A stretch of DNA of 64,000 nucleotides from an uncultured Senegalimassilia sp. (GCA_934630815.1 CAKTWI010000007.1:22366-86365), one strand, 5' to 3'; numbered from the stretch's first letter, positions 24,577 to 33,580 are shown. Notes: generated from the letters alone by a model not told the origin. Made by a program: numbers and translations.

Positions 24577-25791
24577 ATGAAACGCATCGTTGTTCTCGGG
24601 TCCACGGGTTCCATCGGAACGCAAACGGTCGACGTGGTTCGGCAGCATTCTGACGAGCTTAAGATCGTCGGCTTGGCGGTGAACTCGCGCGTGGGCGACA
24701 TGCTCGAACAGGCGCGCGCCCATAACGTGCGCAACCTTGCCGTGGGCGATGAGCGCTTGGCCGACCAGGCCATCGCGTCCGAGGTGCGCGAGCAGGCCGG
24801 TGCCCAAGGCGTGTGGGGCTTTGGCATGGACGCCGTGGTTGACCTGGTGCGTCTGCCCGAGGCGGATGTGGTCGTCAACGCGCTGGTGGGCGCCGCCGGC
24901 CTGCGCGCAAGCTACGAAACGCTGCGCGCTGGCAAGGTTCTTGCGCTGGCGAACAAGGAGAGCCTGGTGGTGGGCGGCGATCTGATCATGCCGCTGGCGG
25001 CGCAGGTTGATGCGCAGCGTCGCGCGGCGGGCACGGCCCCGGCGGTGGGCCCGGCCGGCGCCCTCATGCCCATCGACTCCGAGCACGGCGCCATTTACCA
25101 ATGCCTGCTCGGCGAGTCCGAACGAGAAGTCTCCCGCTTGTGGGTGACGGCCTCCGGCGGCCCGTTCCGCGGCAGGAAGCGTGCCGACCTTGAGGGCATC
25201 ACGCCTGCTCAGGCATTGAATCATCCCACGTGGAACATGGGGGCGAAGATTTCCATCGACTCCTCCACGCTTATGAACAAGGGCCTGGAGGTCATCGAGG
25301 CGCATCATCTGTTCAACATGCCTTACGACAAGATCAGCGTGGTGGTCCAGCCGCAAAGCGCCATCCATTCCATGGTGGAGTTCGCCGATGGCAGCGTGAA
25401 GGCTCACCTGGGTACCACCGATATGCGTATCCCCATCCAGTTCGCGCTTAGCTACCCGCAGCGCTGGGAGGCGCCCGTCGAGCCTTTGGATTTCACCAAG
25501 CTGGGAAGCCTGGAGTTCGCTCCGGCCGACACCGACACGTTCCGCTGCTTGGAGCTTGCCCGTCATGCGGGCGGCGTGGGCGGAACCCTGCCGTGCGTCA
25601 TGAACGCTGCCAACGAGGTGGCCGTGGCAGCGTTTTTGGCGGAGCAGGGCAGTTACCTGGGCATCGCCGAGTGCGTGGAGGCCGTCATGGACGCGCACGA
25701 GCGCGAGGGCGTTCAGAAGGTGGAAAGCCTCGAGCAGCTGCAGGCGCTTGACGCATGGGCCCGCGAAACCGCCCGCAAGTCCGTGCGCTAA
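24577..25791 (+). CDS. dxr: 1-deoxy-D-xylulose 5-phosphate reductoisomerase
   Basis: A 404-residue protein from ATG 24577 with CGGAGGG before it; a longer reading frame upstream covers the hairpin and is not used. The NADPH site is GSTGSIGTQTVDVV near residue 7. ANKESLVVGG, the metal and substrate region PIDSEHGAIYQCL, TASGGPFRG and the HPTWNMGAKISIDSSTLMNKGLE block are all intact. It makes methylerythritol phosphate, the committed step of the MEP route. ispG of the same route lies two genes downstream. Confidence 0.95.
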   Translation: MKRIVVLGSTGSIGTQTVDVVRQHSDELKIVGLAVNSRVGDMLEQARAHNVRNLAVGDERLADQAIASEVREQAGAQGVWGFGMDAVVDLVRLPEADVVVNALVGAAGLRASYETLRAGKVLALANKESLVVGGDLIMPLAAQVDAQRRAAGTAPAVGPAGALMPIDSEHGAIYQCLLGESEREVSRLWVTASGGPFRGRKRADLEGITPAQALNHPTWNMGAKISIDSSTLMNKGLEVIEAHHLFNMPYDKISVVVQPQSAIHSMVEFADGSVKAHLGTTDMRIPIQFALSYPQRWEAPVEPLDFTKLGSLEFAPADTDTFRCLELARHAGGVGGTLPCVMNAANEVAVAAFLAEQGSYLGIAECVEAVMDAHEREGVQKVESLEQLQALDAWARETARKSVR

Positions 25792-25829
25792 GGTTCGCTA
25801 GCTGCTAATCGCGTGCATCGTGTGGTTAT

Positions 25830-25869
25830 GGTTCCGCTTCGGTAACGGGGCGGAACCTCTTTTTATAAT
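25830..25869 (+). terminator. Terminator of dxr, overlapping a TATAAT box
   Basis: GGTTCCGC (25830-25837) pairs with GCGGAACC (25850-25857), followed by TCTTTTT. The T-run runs into TATAAT (25864-25869), a perfect -10 for the rseP gene, though its -35 is poor. Confidence 0.8.
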
Positions 25870-25947
25870 GAGACGGATTCCATCGCGCGGGGCCATCAAG
25901 CGAAGCCCCGCTTCGTCTCATCCGCAACCAAGGCAAGGAGCCGGTTT

Positions 25948-27063
25948 TTGAACGTCATCCTCATGATCTTGTATTGCACCATCGTGCTGGGCATCTTGGT
26001 GGTCATCCACGAAGGCGGCCACTATCTGGCGTCGCGCGCTTTCGGCGTGCGCGTCACCGAGTTCATGCTGGGCATGCCGGGCCCGAACATCGGCTTCAAG
26101 AAATGGGGCACGAAGTTCGGCGTCACCCCCATTTTGCTGGGCGGTTATGCACGCGTGTGCGGCATGGAGCCGGGCGAGATGAGCCCGCATCTGGAGCCGG
26201 TGCTGGCGGCGCTGTACCGTCGGGGCACGGCGAACATGGAGGATGTCGCGCGCGATTGCGGCATCTTCGACGACGAGGCGCTCAAGGCGCTCGATGAGCT
26301 GGTGGATTGGGGAAGCTGCACCGGTCCCACGAAGAAGGACGAGTACAACACGTATCGCGCCGCAGAGGTCATTCCCTCCAAGAAGCAGATCCGTGCGGCG
26401 CTTGAAGCCGGCAAGCCCGCGCCGGAGCGCTACGCCGAAGGCCAGGCGCGCCCAGTCGAGGATGCCCATGCGCTGTTCGAGAGCGAATATCGGCAGCAGT
26501 ACCGCAGCCTGTCGTTTTGGAAGCGCTCGGTCATCCTGCTGGCGGGCATCGCGGTCAACCTGCTGTTCGCCATGCTGGTGTTCGTGGTGCTGTTCAGCAT
26601 CATCGGCTTCGATGTACGGATGCAATCGGGCGAGATCACGCATATGACGGTGGACCCGGGCCGCGCCATCGTGGCGGGCTTCACCTATATCGGCATGGTC
26701 GTGCAGGCCGTTGCGGGCCTGTTCAACCCCGCAACGGCGGCGCAAACGGTGTCCGATTCGTCTTCGGTGGTGGGCATCGCCGTGATGTCGAAGCAGTTCG
26801 CCGATGCGGGTTTGGTGCCGTTCATGCAGTTCATGGCCATGATTTCGGTGTCGTTGGGCATCATGAACCTACTGCCCATCCCGCCGCTTGACGGCGGCCG
26901 TTTCGTCATCGAGGTGTTCCAGAAGCTGTCGAAAAAGGTGGTCTCCATGCGTGCCATGAACGCCATGAGCGCTGCCGGCATGGCCTTGTTCCTGATGTTT
27001 TTCCTGGTCATGGTCAATCAGGATGTGCAGCGTATTATCTCGGGCACGCTCTTCGGGCAATAG
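25948..27063 (+). CDS. rseP: Site-2 zinc metalloprotease (RseP-like), without PDZ domain
   Basis: A 371-residue membrane protease. TTG 25948 is the start, with AAGGAG seven bases before it. The zinc site HEGGH is at residues 21-25 in the first helix, and NLLPIPPLDGGRF near residue 310 supplies the third ligand. Between helix 2 (about 190-212) and helix 3 (about 235-255), where RseP carries one or two PDZ domains, only some 20 residues are left. Instead the cytoplasmic loop after helix 1 has an extra 100 residues (about 75-175), partly winged-helix-like: VLAALYRRGTANMEDVARD, then DDEALKALDELVDWG. Family members cut membrane-bound anti-sigma factors or leftover signal peptides. What controls this one in place of a PDZ gate is open. 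Confidence 0.88.
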   Translation: MNVILMILYCTIVLGILVVIHEGGHYLASRAFGVRVTEFMLGMPGPNIGFKKWGTKFGVTPILLGGYARVCGMEPGEMSPHLEPVLAALYRRGTANMEDVARDCGIFDDEALKALDELVDWGSCTGPTKKDEYNTYRAAEVIPSKKQIRAALEAGKPAPERYAEGQARPVEDAHALFESEYRQQYRSLSFWKRSVILLAGIAVNLLFAMLVFVVLFSIIGFDVRMQSGEITHMTVDPGRAIVAGFTYIGMVVQAVAGLFNPATAAQTVSDSSSVVGIAVMSKQFADAGLVPFMQFMAMISVSLGIMNLLPIPPLDGGRFVIEVFQKLSKKVVSMRAMNAMSAAGMALFLMFFLVMVNQDVQRIISGTLFGQ

Positions 27064-27093
27064 GGCATTGCGTTCGCGTCGCGCACATCGCGC

Positions 27094-27129
27094 AAGCCGG
27101 CAGGGGGTTCGTCCTTTGCCGGCTTTTTT
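27094..27129 (+). terminator. Terminator after rseP
   Basis: AGCCGGCA pairs with TGCCGGCT across about 14 bases, followed by TTTTTTC. Confidence 0.85.
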
Positions 27130-27175
27130 CTTCGCCTGTTGCTTGTATACGTTTCGCCAACGAGGGGCGCTACGC

Positions 27176-27184
27176 TGGTAGAAT
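27176..27184 (+). promoter_or_regulatory. Extended -10 promoter of ispG
   Basis: TGGTAGAAT: TG, one base, then TAGAAT (27179-27184). The -35 is weak. The ATG at 27192 is only seven bases further, without a ribosome site, so transcription should begin on or next to the start codon. Confidence 0.55.
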
Positions 27185-27191
27185 AGCCGCT

Positions 27192-28328
27192 ATGGAAACT
27201 AACGAGAACATGGGCAACGCGTGCGCCGCGGCTCCTTCGGGGGCCGCGGCCTGCCCGTTGCCGCAGGACGCTATGCGTCCCAATCAGAAAACGCACCAGG
27301 TGCACGTGGGCAACGTGGCGCTTGGCGGTGGCGCTCCCGTGGTGGTGCAGTCCATGCTCAACGCCCCGGCCGATGATGCGCAGGCCAACCTTGCGCAGAT
27401 CAAGCAGCTGGCCGATGCCGGCTGCGAGGTCGTGCGCATGGCCATCCCGCGCCGCAGCTGCCTGGATACGTTCCAGGCCGTGTGCGAGGAATCGCCCTTG
27501 CCCGTCGTGGCCGACGTGCACTTCGACGCAACCATCGCCATCGAGGCGGCGCGCCGCGGCGCGGCGAAGCTGCGCATCAACCCCGGCAACATCGGCGGCT
27601 TGGCGAAAACCGACGCTGTGCTCGATGCCGCCGGACAGGCTGGCATCCCTATCCGCATCGGCGTGAACGCCGGCTCGCTCGACCAGGCCTTGGCCGAGCG
27701 CGACGACCTTTCGCTTCCCGAGAAGCTGGCCGCCTCCGCACGCCAGTACGTGGAATACTGCGAGGGCCGCGGCTTCCACGACCTGGTGGTCAGCGCGAAG
27801 GCCCACGACGTCATGACCACGGTGCGCACGTACCGCCAGCTGGCGCGCGATATCCCGCATATCCCGCTGCACATCGGCGTCACCGAGGCGGGCACCACGT
27901 TCCAAGGCGTCATCAAAAGCGCCTCCGGCCTGGGCATCCTGCTTGAGCAGGGCATCGGAGACACCATGCGCATCTCGCTCACCGACGACCCGGTCACGGA
28001 AATGCGCGCCTGCTGGGCGCTGCTCGGCGCGCTCGACCTGCGCCGCCGCAACCCCGAGCTGATCAGCTGCCCCACGTGCGGAAGGTGCCAGGTCGACCTG
28101 ATCGGGCTGGCGCAGGAGGTGGAGCGGCGCATCGCCGACCTGGATAAGCCGTTGAAAGTGGCCGTCATGGGCTGCGTCGTCAACGGGCCGGGCGAGGCCG
28201 CCGACGCCGATATCGGCGTGGCCTGCGGCAAGGGCGTGGGCGTGGTGTTCCGCCATGGCCAAACCGTTCGAAAAGTGGAAGAAGGCGCCATCGTCGACGC
28301 TTTACTGGAAGAGATAAAGGACCTGTAA
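27192..28328 (+). CDS. ispG: 4-hydroxy-3-methylbut-2-enyl diphosphate synthase
   Basis: A 378-residue TIM-barrel iron-sulfur enzyme (GcpE). It has VVVQSMLNAPADD near residue 50, VADVHFDATIAIEAA, KLRINPGNIG near 130, and the C-terminal cluster ligands CPTCGRCQVDL near 296 and MGCVVNGPGEA near 326. It makes HMBPP in the MEP route using electrons from ferredoxin or flavodoxin. The ATG 27192 adds about 27 residues rich in Ala and Cys before the usual start; ATG 27273 (MRPNQKTHQV), with GCAGGA upstream, would give a more typical protein. Its stop is followed at once by proS. Confidence 0.94.
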   Translation: METNENMGNACAAAPSGAAACPLPQDAMRPNQKTHQVHVGNVALGGGAPVVVQSMLNAPADDAQANLAQIKQLADAGCEVVRMAIPRRSCLDTFQAVCEESPLPVVADVHFDATIAIEAARRGAAKLRINPGNIGGLAKTDAVLDAAGQAGIPIRIGVNAGSLDQALAERDDLSLPEKLAASARQYVEYCEGRGFHDLVVSAKAHDVMTTVRTYRQLARDIPHIPLHIGVTEAGTTFQGVIKSASGLGILLEQGIGDTMRISLTDDPVTEMRACWALLGALDLRRRNPELISCPTCGRCQVDLIGLAQEVERRIADLDKPLKVAVMGCVVNGPGEAADADIGVACGKGVGVVFRHGQTVRKVEEGAIVDALLEEIKDL

Positions 28329-30098
28329 ATGAACAACGCCAACATCACGCGCATGAGCTCCCTGTATGCTCCCACGCTGAAGGAAGACCCCACCGATGCC
28401 GAGATCGCCAGCCATAAGCTGCTGCTGCGCGCCGGTTTCATCCGCAAGACCGCTGCCGGCATCTACACGTTTTTGCCCCTGGGCAAGCGCGTGCTGACCA
28501 AGATCGAGAACATCGTGCGCGAGGAGATGGATGCGTGCGGCGCCCAGGAGATCCGCATGCCCATGCTCCAGCCCGAGGAGCTGTGGCAGGAGTCCGGCCG
28601 CGCCGACGCGTACGGTCCCGAGCGCATGCGCCTCAACGATCGCCACGATCACGAGTTCTGCCTCGGCCCCACCCATGAGGAGCTCATCACCGCGCTCGTG
28701 CGCGCCGAGCTGCGCTCCTACAAGCAGCTGCCGCTGAACATGTATCAGATCCAGACGAAGTTCCGCGACGAGATCCGCCCGCGCTTCGGCCTGCTGCGAA
28801 GCCGCGAGTTCGTCATGAAGGACGGCTATAGCTTCCATGACACGCAGGAGTCGCTGCAGGAGGAATACGACAGGATGTACGCGGCCTACGAGCGCATCTG
28901 CGCGCGTTGCGGCCTTGAGTTCCGCCCCGTGCAGGCAGATGCCGGCCAGATCGGCGGCGCGGTCACCTGCGAGTTCCATGCGCTTGCCGAGGCAGGCGAG
29001 TCCGCGCTCGTGTACTGCGATTGCGGTTACGCCGCAAGCGACGAGGTGGGCGAGGGCCTGGCGCGCCCCACGGTCTACGACGTGCCCGAGATGGAGAAGG
29101 TGGCCACGCCCGGCGTGCACACCATCGCCGAGCTCGCCGAGTTCCTGGACATCCCGGAATCCTCCACGGTGAAGGCGCTTTCCGGCAAGAACGACGAGGG
29201 CAAGCTCGTCGTGCTGCTCGTCCCCGGCGATCATGAGGTGAACGAGGAGAAGGCCGCCCGCGCCGCCGGCGGCTTCACCATCCTCACCGACGAGGACATG
29301 GAGGCCTACGGCCTGCACAAGGGTTCCATGGGCCCGGTCGGCCTGCCCGAGGATGCGTTCGTCATCGCGGCAAATAGCCTGAAGGCGGTGCCGAAGTGGG
29401 TCGTCGGCGCCAACGAGGATGGCTATCACTACGTGGGCGCGCAGCTTGGCAAGGACTTCAAGGTCGACCAGTGGGCCGACATCATCACCGTTAAGCCCGG
29501 CGACTGCTGCCCGAAGTGCGGCATGGAGCTCAAGGGCGCGCGCGGCATCGAGGTCGCGCAGGTGTTCCAGCTTGGCGACAAGTACTCCCGCGCCATGAAC
29601 GCCACCTTTATGAACAAGGACGGCAAGGAGCAGCCGTTCATCATGGGCTGCTACGGCGTGGGCGTGTCCCGCACCCTGGCCGCCATCATCGAGCAGCACA
29701 ACGATGAGAACGGCATGATCTGGCCGATGTCCGTGGCTCCGGCGCACGTATGCATCCTGCCGCTCGCCACCGGCGACGACCTGGTGCAGCCTGCTGCCGA
29801 GAAGCTGGCGGAAGAGCTGGCGGGCCTGGGTCTGGAAGTGGTCATCGACGATCGCAAGGAGCGCGCGGGCGTGAAGTTCGCCGAAGCCGACCTGATGGGC
29901 TGGCCGCTGCAGATCGTCATGGGCAAGCGCGGCCTTGCCGAGGGCAAGGTCGAGATCAAGCGCCGCGCCACGGGCGAGCGCCGCGATATCTCGCTGGAGG
30001 CGCTGTCCGAGGCATTGACTTTTGCCAAGGGCGCCCAGCGTCGTTGGGGCAACAACCTGAACGCCTTCGCCGGCCTGTTCGTCGAGAAGGCCGAATAG
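28329..30098 (+). CDS. proS: Prolyl-tRNA synthetase, bacterial type with editing insert
   Basis: A 589-residue class II enzyme. Motif 1 is around EEMDACGAQEIRMPMLQP, motif 2 is KFRDEIRPRFGLLRSREFVMKDGYSF, and motif 3 is GCYGVGVSRTLAAI near residue 444. An insertion of about 180 residues between motifs 2 and 3 (about 225-400) is the INS domain that clears Ala-tRNA-Pro. The anticodon domain closes the protein. The ATG touches the ispG stop, so the two share a message. No T-box leads this gene. Confidence 0.96.
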   Translation: MNNANITRMSSLYAPTLKEDPTDAEIASHKLLLRAGFIRKTAAGIYTFLPLGKRVLTKIENIVREEMDACGAQEIRMPMLQPEELWQESGRADAYGPERMRLNDRHDHEFCLGPTHEELITALVRAELRSYKQLPLNMYQIQTKFRDEIRPRFGLLRSREFVMKDGYSFHDTQESLQEEYDRMYAAYERICARCGLEFRPVQADAGQIGGAVTCEFHALAEAGESALVYCDCGYAASDEVGEGLARPTVYDVPEMEKVATPGVHTIAELAEFLDIPESSTVKALSGKNDEGKLVVLLVPGDHEVNEEKAARAAGGFTILTDEDMEAYGLHKGSMGPVGLPEDAFVIAANSLKAVPKWVVGANEDGYHYVGAQLGKDFKVDQWADIITVKPGDCCPKCGMELKGARGIEVAQVFQLGDKYSRAMNATFMNKDGKEQPFIMGCYGVGVSRTLAAIIEQHNDENGMIWPMSVAPAHVCILPLATGDDLVQPAAEKLAEELAGLGLEVVIDDRKERAGVKFAEADLMGWPLQIVMGKRGLAEGKVEIKRRATGERRDISLEALSEALTFAKGAQRRWGNNLNAFAGLFVEKAE

Positions 30099-30123
30099 CG
30101 CTTACGCGAACGCGTATTCCTTA

Positions 30124-30152
30124 CGGGCCCGGCAGATGCCGGGCCCGTTTTG
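30124..30152 (+). terminator. Terminator after proS
   Basis: ACGGGCCCGGCA pairs with TGCCGGGCCCGT around a GA loop, followed by TTTGG. The stem is very strong and the T-run short. Confidence 0.8.
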
Positions 30153-30154
30153 GT

Positions 30155-30236
30155 TTCAAGGCGACTTGCGTTCGACTGGCTGCGGCCCGCGGTTGTTCAA
30201 GGCGGCTTGCGTTCGGCGGGTTGCCGCGTCCGTGGG
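30155..30236. repeat. Two imperfect tandem copies of a 41-base unit
   Basis: TTCAAGGCGACTTGCGTTCG at 30155-30174 recurs as a 19/20 match at 30196-30215, and the following 20 bases are loosely similar. The unit fills the space between the convergent proS and LysR genes. No coding role is seen. Confidence 0.6.
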
Positions 30237-30279
30237 CGTTCAGAGACGGTTCGCGGCTGGGCGGGCCGTCTCCTTGCCC

Positions 30280-31167
30280 TCATCGTTGCTCGTAGCGCTG
30301 CCTCACCCATGTGCGCACGGTCTGTACGAACGCCCGCGTGGCGGCCGAGGCGGTGTCCGCAGATCGCATGGCGATGGATATCTCCCGGCGCATCTTCAGT
30401 TGCGGCGGAAGCACGGTCAAAGGGAGCGTGGCGTCTTCGAGCAGCAATCCCGGCAGTATGCTGAAACCCAGCCCTTTGCTCACCATGTTCATGACGCTGT
30501 AGTCGCTATCAACGGCGAAACGCACGTGCGGTTTCACCCCGCTGTTGCGCAGCAGCGCTTCCGCTTCCTGCATCGATCTGCTTCGCGGTTGGATGAAAGG
30601 CTCCTCGGCAAGCGTTCGCGCGGGGACGTGGTCGGCATGTGCGAGCGCATGGTCGGGAGGCAGCAGCACCATGATCGGATCGTCGTGCAAGGGGATGGCT
30701 TTAAGCGCCCGTTTCGCGGGCGCGACCAAAAACCCGCAATCGGCATCCCCGTGCCATAAGGCGCGTTCGAGCTCCGCTTCGTCGTCGATGCACATCAGAT
30801 GCAGCTCCACGCCGGGGCATTTCCGTTCAAAAGCTTTCACCATGCCGGGAAACCAATGAGCGGAGATGCTGGTAGGCGCGGCGACGCGCACCGCGCCGCG
30901 CTCCAGGCGCCTGAGTTCGGCTATCCGGCTTGCCAGCTGCCGTTCGCCGTTGCAGACGTTGGAGATCCACGGCAGCAGGTCCTCGCCTTCGGCTGACAGG
31001 TGGGCTTCCCTGTAATCACGTACGACCAATTGCACGCCCATTTCCTTTTCCAGGGAAGATATCATGCCGCTGATACCCGATTGCGAGTAGCCAAGATCGT
31101 TCGCCGCTTGCGTGAAGCTGCCGGTCTCGGCAACGCGCAGCAGGGCCTTATATTTCGGGTTCACCAT
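30280..31167 (-). CDS. LysR-family transcriptional regulator
   Basis: A 295-residue protein from ATG 31167, which has AAAGGAG six bases upstream; a longer frame exists but has no ribosome site. The winged helix-turn-helix is in residues 4-62 (ALLRVAETGSFTQAANDLG, then YSQSGISGMISSLE). The effector-binding domain (about 88-295) has two lobes, with MVLLPPDHALA as a typical segment. It is the only LysR protein in the window and has no divergent metabolic gene next to it: the phasin-like gene starts 380 bases away on the other strand. The target is unknown; self-control is likely. The gap 31168-31546 has no gene. Confidence 0.88.
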   Translation of the reverse strand: MVNPKYKALLRVAETGSFTQAANDLGYSQSGISGMISSLEKEMGVQLVVRDYREAHLSAEGEDLLPWISNVCNGERQLASRIAELRRLERGAVRVAAPTSISAHWFPGMVKAFERKCPGVELHLMCIDDEAELERALWHGDADCGFLVAPAKRALKAIPLHDDPIMVLLPPDHALAHADHVPARTLAEEPFIQPRSRSMQEAEALLRNSGVKPHVRFAVDSDYSVMNMVSKGLGFSILPGLLLEDATLPLTVLPPQLKMRREISIAMRSADTASAATRAFVQTVRTWVRQRYEQR

Positions 31168-31284
31168 ATGATGCTCCTTTGTGGGATGCAGCGGTTTTCG
31201 CAAGCGGCGGCGATGGTCTCGCGCCGTGACGACGCGGACGGGTTATCCACGCGTGCGAGCCCGGCAAGTTGGCACGATAAACGC

Positions 31285-31302
31285 CTGGGGGAGGCCCCCC
31301 AG
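31285..31302. repeat. GC-rich hairpin in the LysR-phasin gap
   Basis: CTGGGGG (31285-31291) pairs with CCCCCAG (31296-31302) with a 4-base loop. It lies in the divergent gap and has no T-run. Confidence 0.5.
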
Positions 31303-31546
31303 CAATTGAGTATTGTAGCCGTAAGGGCATCTGCTCCATCCGACAAGGCAAGGGGGAAGGCCGCGAAGCTCCTGTTTACGCGGGGGACCGGCATTGCGGC
31401 GGCCCTTGGCGCGACCGCCGAGGCGCGTAAGGTATCGTTTCGGCTTCAACTTCGCGCTTGAGGTCACCTGCGCGGCCGGGCGTGTTGCATTATAGGTATG
31501 TAGGGGCTTGCCGAATGTGCGAGCATGTGAAGAAGGGGAGGCCGAC

Positions 31547-31909
31547 ATGGCAACGATCGGCGATGGTTTCAAGGACATCTTCCTGGCTGGCGTGGGGGCT
31601 ATGGCCATCACGGGCGAGAAGGCCACAGATCTGGTGAGCACGCTTATCGCGAAGGGCGAGCTTACCGTCGAACAGGGCAAGCAGATCAACACCGAGCTTG
31701 CGCACAAGGCGGCCAACGCTGCGCAGTCCGCGCGCTTCGATGCGCTTGAGGCGCGCATGTCGGTTATGACTCCCGAGGAGCGCGAGGCCTTCGCCGCGAA
31801 GGCGGCCGAGATCGCGGCGCGCCCGGCGGCGCAGCCTGTGCAGGAGCAGCCGCAAGCCGAGGACTCCCAGGAGCCTTCCGAGCAGGCCGAAGCGTCCGCC
31901 GAGCAATAG
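31547..31909 (+). CDS. Phasin-like small helical protein
   Basis: A 120-residue protein from ATG 31547 with AAGGGGAG six bases upstream. The first 80 residues resemble PhaF/phasin-family regulators: a hydrophobic GFKDIFLAGVGAMAITGEKA start, then a long amphipathic helix with heptads. The last 40 residues are Ala/Gln/Glu/Pro-rich and disordered. Known relatives bind polyhydroxyalkanoate granules or lipid surfaces, but no PHA synthase gene is seen here. It stands 15 bases before a UbiB/ABC1 kinase gene, a pairing that suggests a shared membrane or lipid role. Confidence 0.7.
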   Translation: MATIGDGFKDIFLAGVGAMAITGEKATDLVSTLIAKGELTVEQGKQINTELAHKAANAAQSARFDALEARMSVMTPEEREAFAAKAAEIAARPAAQPVQEQPQAEDSQEPSEQAEASAEQ

Positions 31910-31924
31910 GGGTCGCGTGCTTCC

Positions 31925-33580
31925 ATGGCCGACAACACGCTGTTGAAGTACTTCTTCTCGTCGGGTTCCGAGGTGGACCCCGAGGGGCAGTTCAACCTTA
32001 CGCGCAAATCGCGCACGCAAAGGCTGCGCGAGATATACACCATCATGCAGAAGCATCACTTCACGAAGGGGTTCACGCCCGAATCCTTCCGCAGCATGCT
32101 GGAGGGTTTGGGCCCCAGCTTCGTGAAGATCGGGCAGACGCTTTCCACCCGTTCGGAGATCTTGCCCAAGGCTTATTGCGATGAGCTGAAGAAGCTGCAG
32201 GCAAGGTCGAAGCCGCTTCCGTTCGATGAGATGCTTGCGGCCATGGACTCTATCTACGGTGACGAACGCGAAAAGATCTTCGCCGAGATCAACCCCAAGC
32301 CGCTCGGAAGCGCTTCCTTGGCGCAGGTGCACAAGGCGCGTCTTGCCGACGGCAGCGTGGTGGCGGTGAAGATCCAGCGGCCAGGCGTGCGCGCCACCAT
32401 GGCGCAGGATATCGACATCATGCGTATCGTGGCTCGGCAGGCGTCGCGGTTCATCAAAGACGGGCAGATGCTCGACTTGCGCGATGTGGTCGAGGAGCTG
32501 TGGGCCACGTTTCTCGAGGAAACGGATTTCAAGCGCGAAGCGGCCAACTTGCAGGAGTTCGCGCTGCTGAACAAGGATGTGGCCTTCATCGCGTGTCCGA
32601 AGGTGTATCCGGAGCTGTGCCGCGAGAACATCCTGGTCATGGAGTACGTCGACGGCATCCCCATCGACGATTTCGAGAAGCTGAGCGCTGCAGGATACGA
32701 CTTGCAGGAGATCGGCGAGAAGATCCTGGATAACTATGCCACACAGGTGTTGGATTTCGGCTTTTTCCATGCCGATCCGCATCCGGGCAACATGCTGGTG
32801 CGCGACGGGAAGATCGTCTACATCGACCTTGGCATGATGGGCCGCCTGTCCCCACGTGACCGCGCGGGGTTCGGCTCCATCATCAAGGCGGTGGGCATGC
32901 AAAGCGCCTCAGAGCTTAAAGATGCGCTGTTGGCGTTCGCCATCCAGCGCGACAACAACGCCATCGACCATACGCGTTTCCTGGCAGACCTTGATTTGCT
33001 GCTGAAAGACTACGGTTCATGCGACGTCAGCGCCATCGACGTCGGCCAGCTGCTCTCGGATATCCTGAACCTCACGCGTCAATGCAAGGTCACGCTGCCG
33101 CCGTCCATCACCAGCGTGTCGCGCGGCATCGTCACCCTTGAGGGCACTGTCATGCCGCTCATTCCCAACGAGAACATGGTGTCCATCATCAACGCGCATA
33201 TCCAGCGTACGAAGGATACGAAAGCCGAGTTGATAAGCGCTATGCAGGAATTGGCGCTGGCGTTGCGCGCTGCAGGGTCGGGCACGCTTGATACGGCGAA
33301 GTATGCAGGTCAGGCGCTGCACATGCTCACGCGCGGGCAGGTTAAGGTGAACATGGAGGTTCTGGGCTCCGAGGCGCCCATGCGCAGCCTTTCGATCATC
33401 ATCAACAGGCTGTCGCTGGGCATTATCGTGGCAGGCCTGTTTATCGGCTCTTCCATGGTCGCCCTGTCCACCATGGAGCCGCGCGTTCTCGGGGTTCCCG
33501 TGCTGTCCTTCTTCGGATACCTGGGCGCGTTGGTGCTGTCTATCTGGGTGGTCACGGACATCTTGAGGAAGCGAAGATAA
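31925..33580 (+). CDS. UbiB/ABC1-family atypical kinase-ATPase
   Basis: A 551-residue protein. The kinase-like core shows the family marks: KIGQ in GPSFVKIGQTLSTR near residue 66, the Ala-rich nucleotide loop PLGSASLAQVH near 127, VAVKIQRPG near 148, FHADPHPGN near 282 and IDLGMMG near 301. Two membrane helices end the protein (about 490-545). In proteobacteria UbiB helps ubiquinone synthesis or traffic. A menaquinone-using anaerobe would need it for another isoprenoid or lipid task, which is inference. It is co-transcribed with the phasin-like gene. Confidence 0.88.
   Translation: MADNTLLKYFFSSGSEVDPEGQFNLTRKSRTQRLREIYTIMQKHHFTKGFTPESFRSMLEGLGPSFVKIGQTLSTRSEILPKAYCDELKKLQARSKPLPFDEMLAAMDSIYGDEREKIFAEINPKPLGSASLAQVHKARLADGSVVAVKIQRPGVRATMAQDIDIMRIVARQASRFIKDGQMLDLRDVVEELWATFLEETDFKREAANLQEFALLNKDVAFIACPKVYPELCRENILVMEYVDGIPIDDFEKLSAAGYDLQEIGEKILDNYATQVLDFGFFHADPHPGNMLVRDGKIVYIDLGMMGRLSPRDRAGFGSIIKAVGMQSASELKDALLAFAIQRDNNAIDHTRFLADLDLLLKDYGSCDVSAIDVGQLLSDILNLTRQCKVTLPPSITSVSRGIVTLEGTVMPLIPNENMVSIINAHIQRTKDTKAELISAMQELALALRAAGSGTLDTAKYAGQALHMLTRGQVKVNMEVLGSEAPMRSLSIIINRLSLGIIVAGLFIGSSMVALSTMEPRVLGVPVLSFFGYLGALVLSIWVVTDILRKRR

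Noticed and set aside
31000..31461. 153-residue plus-strand frame over the LysR start
   Set aside because: It overlaps the LysR helix-turn-helix coding region and has no ribosome site.
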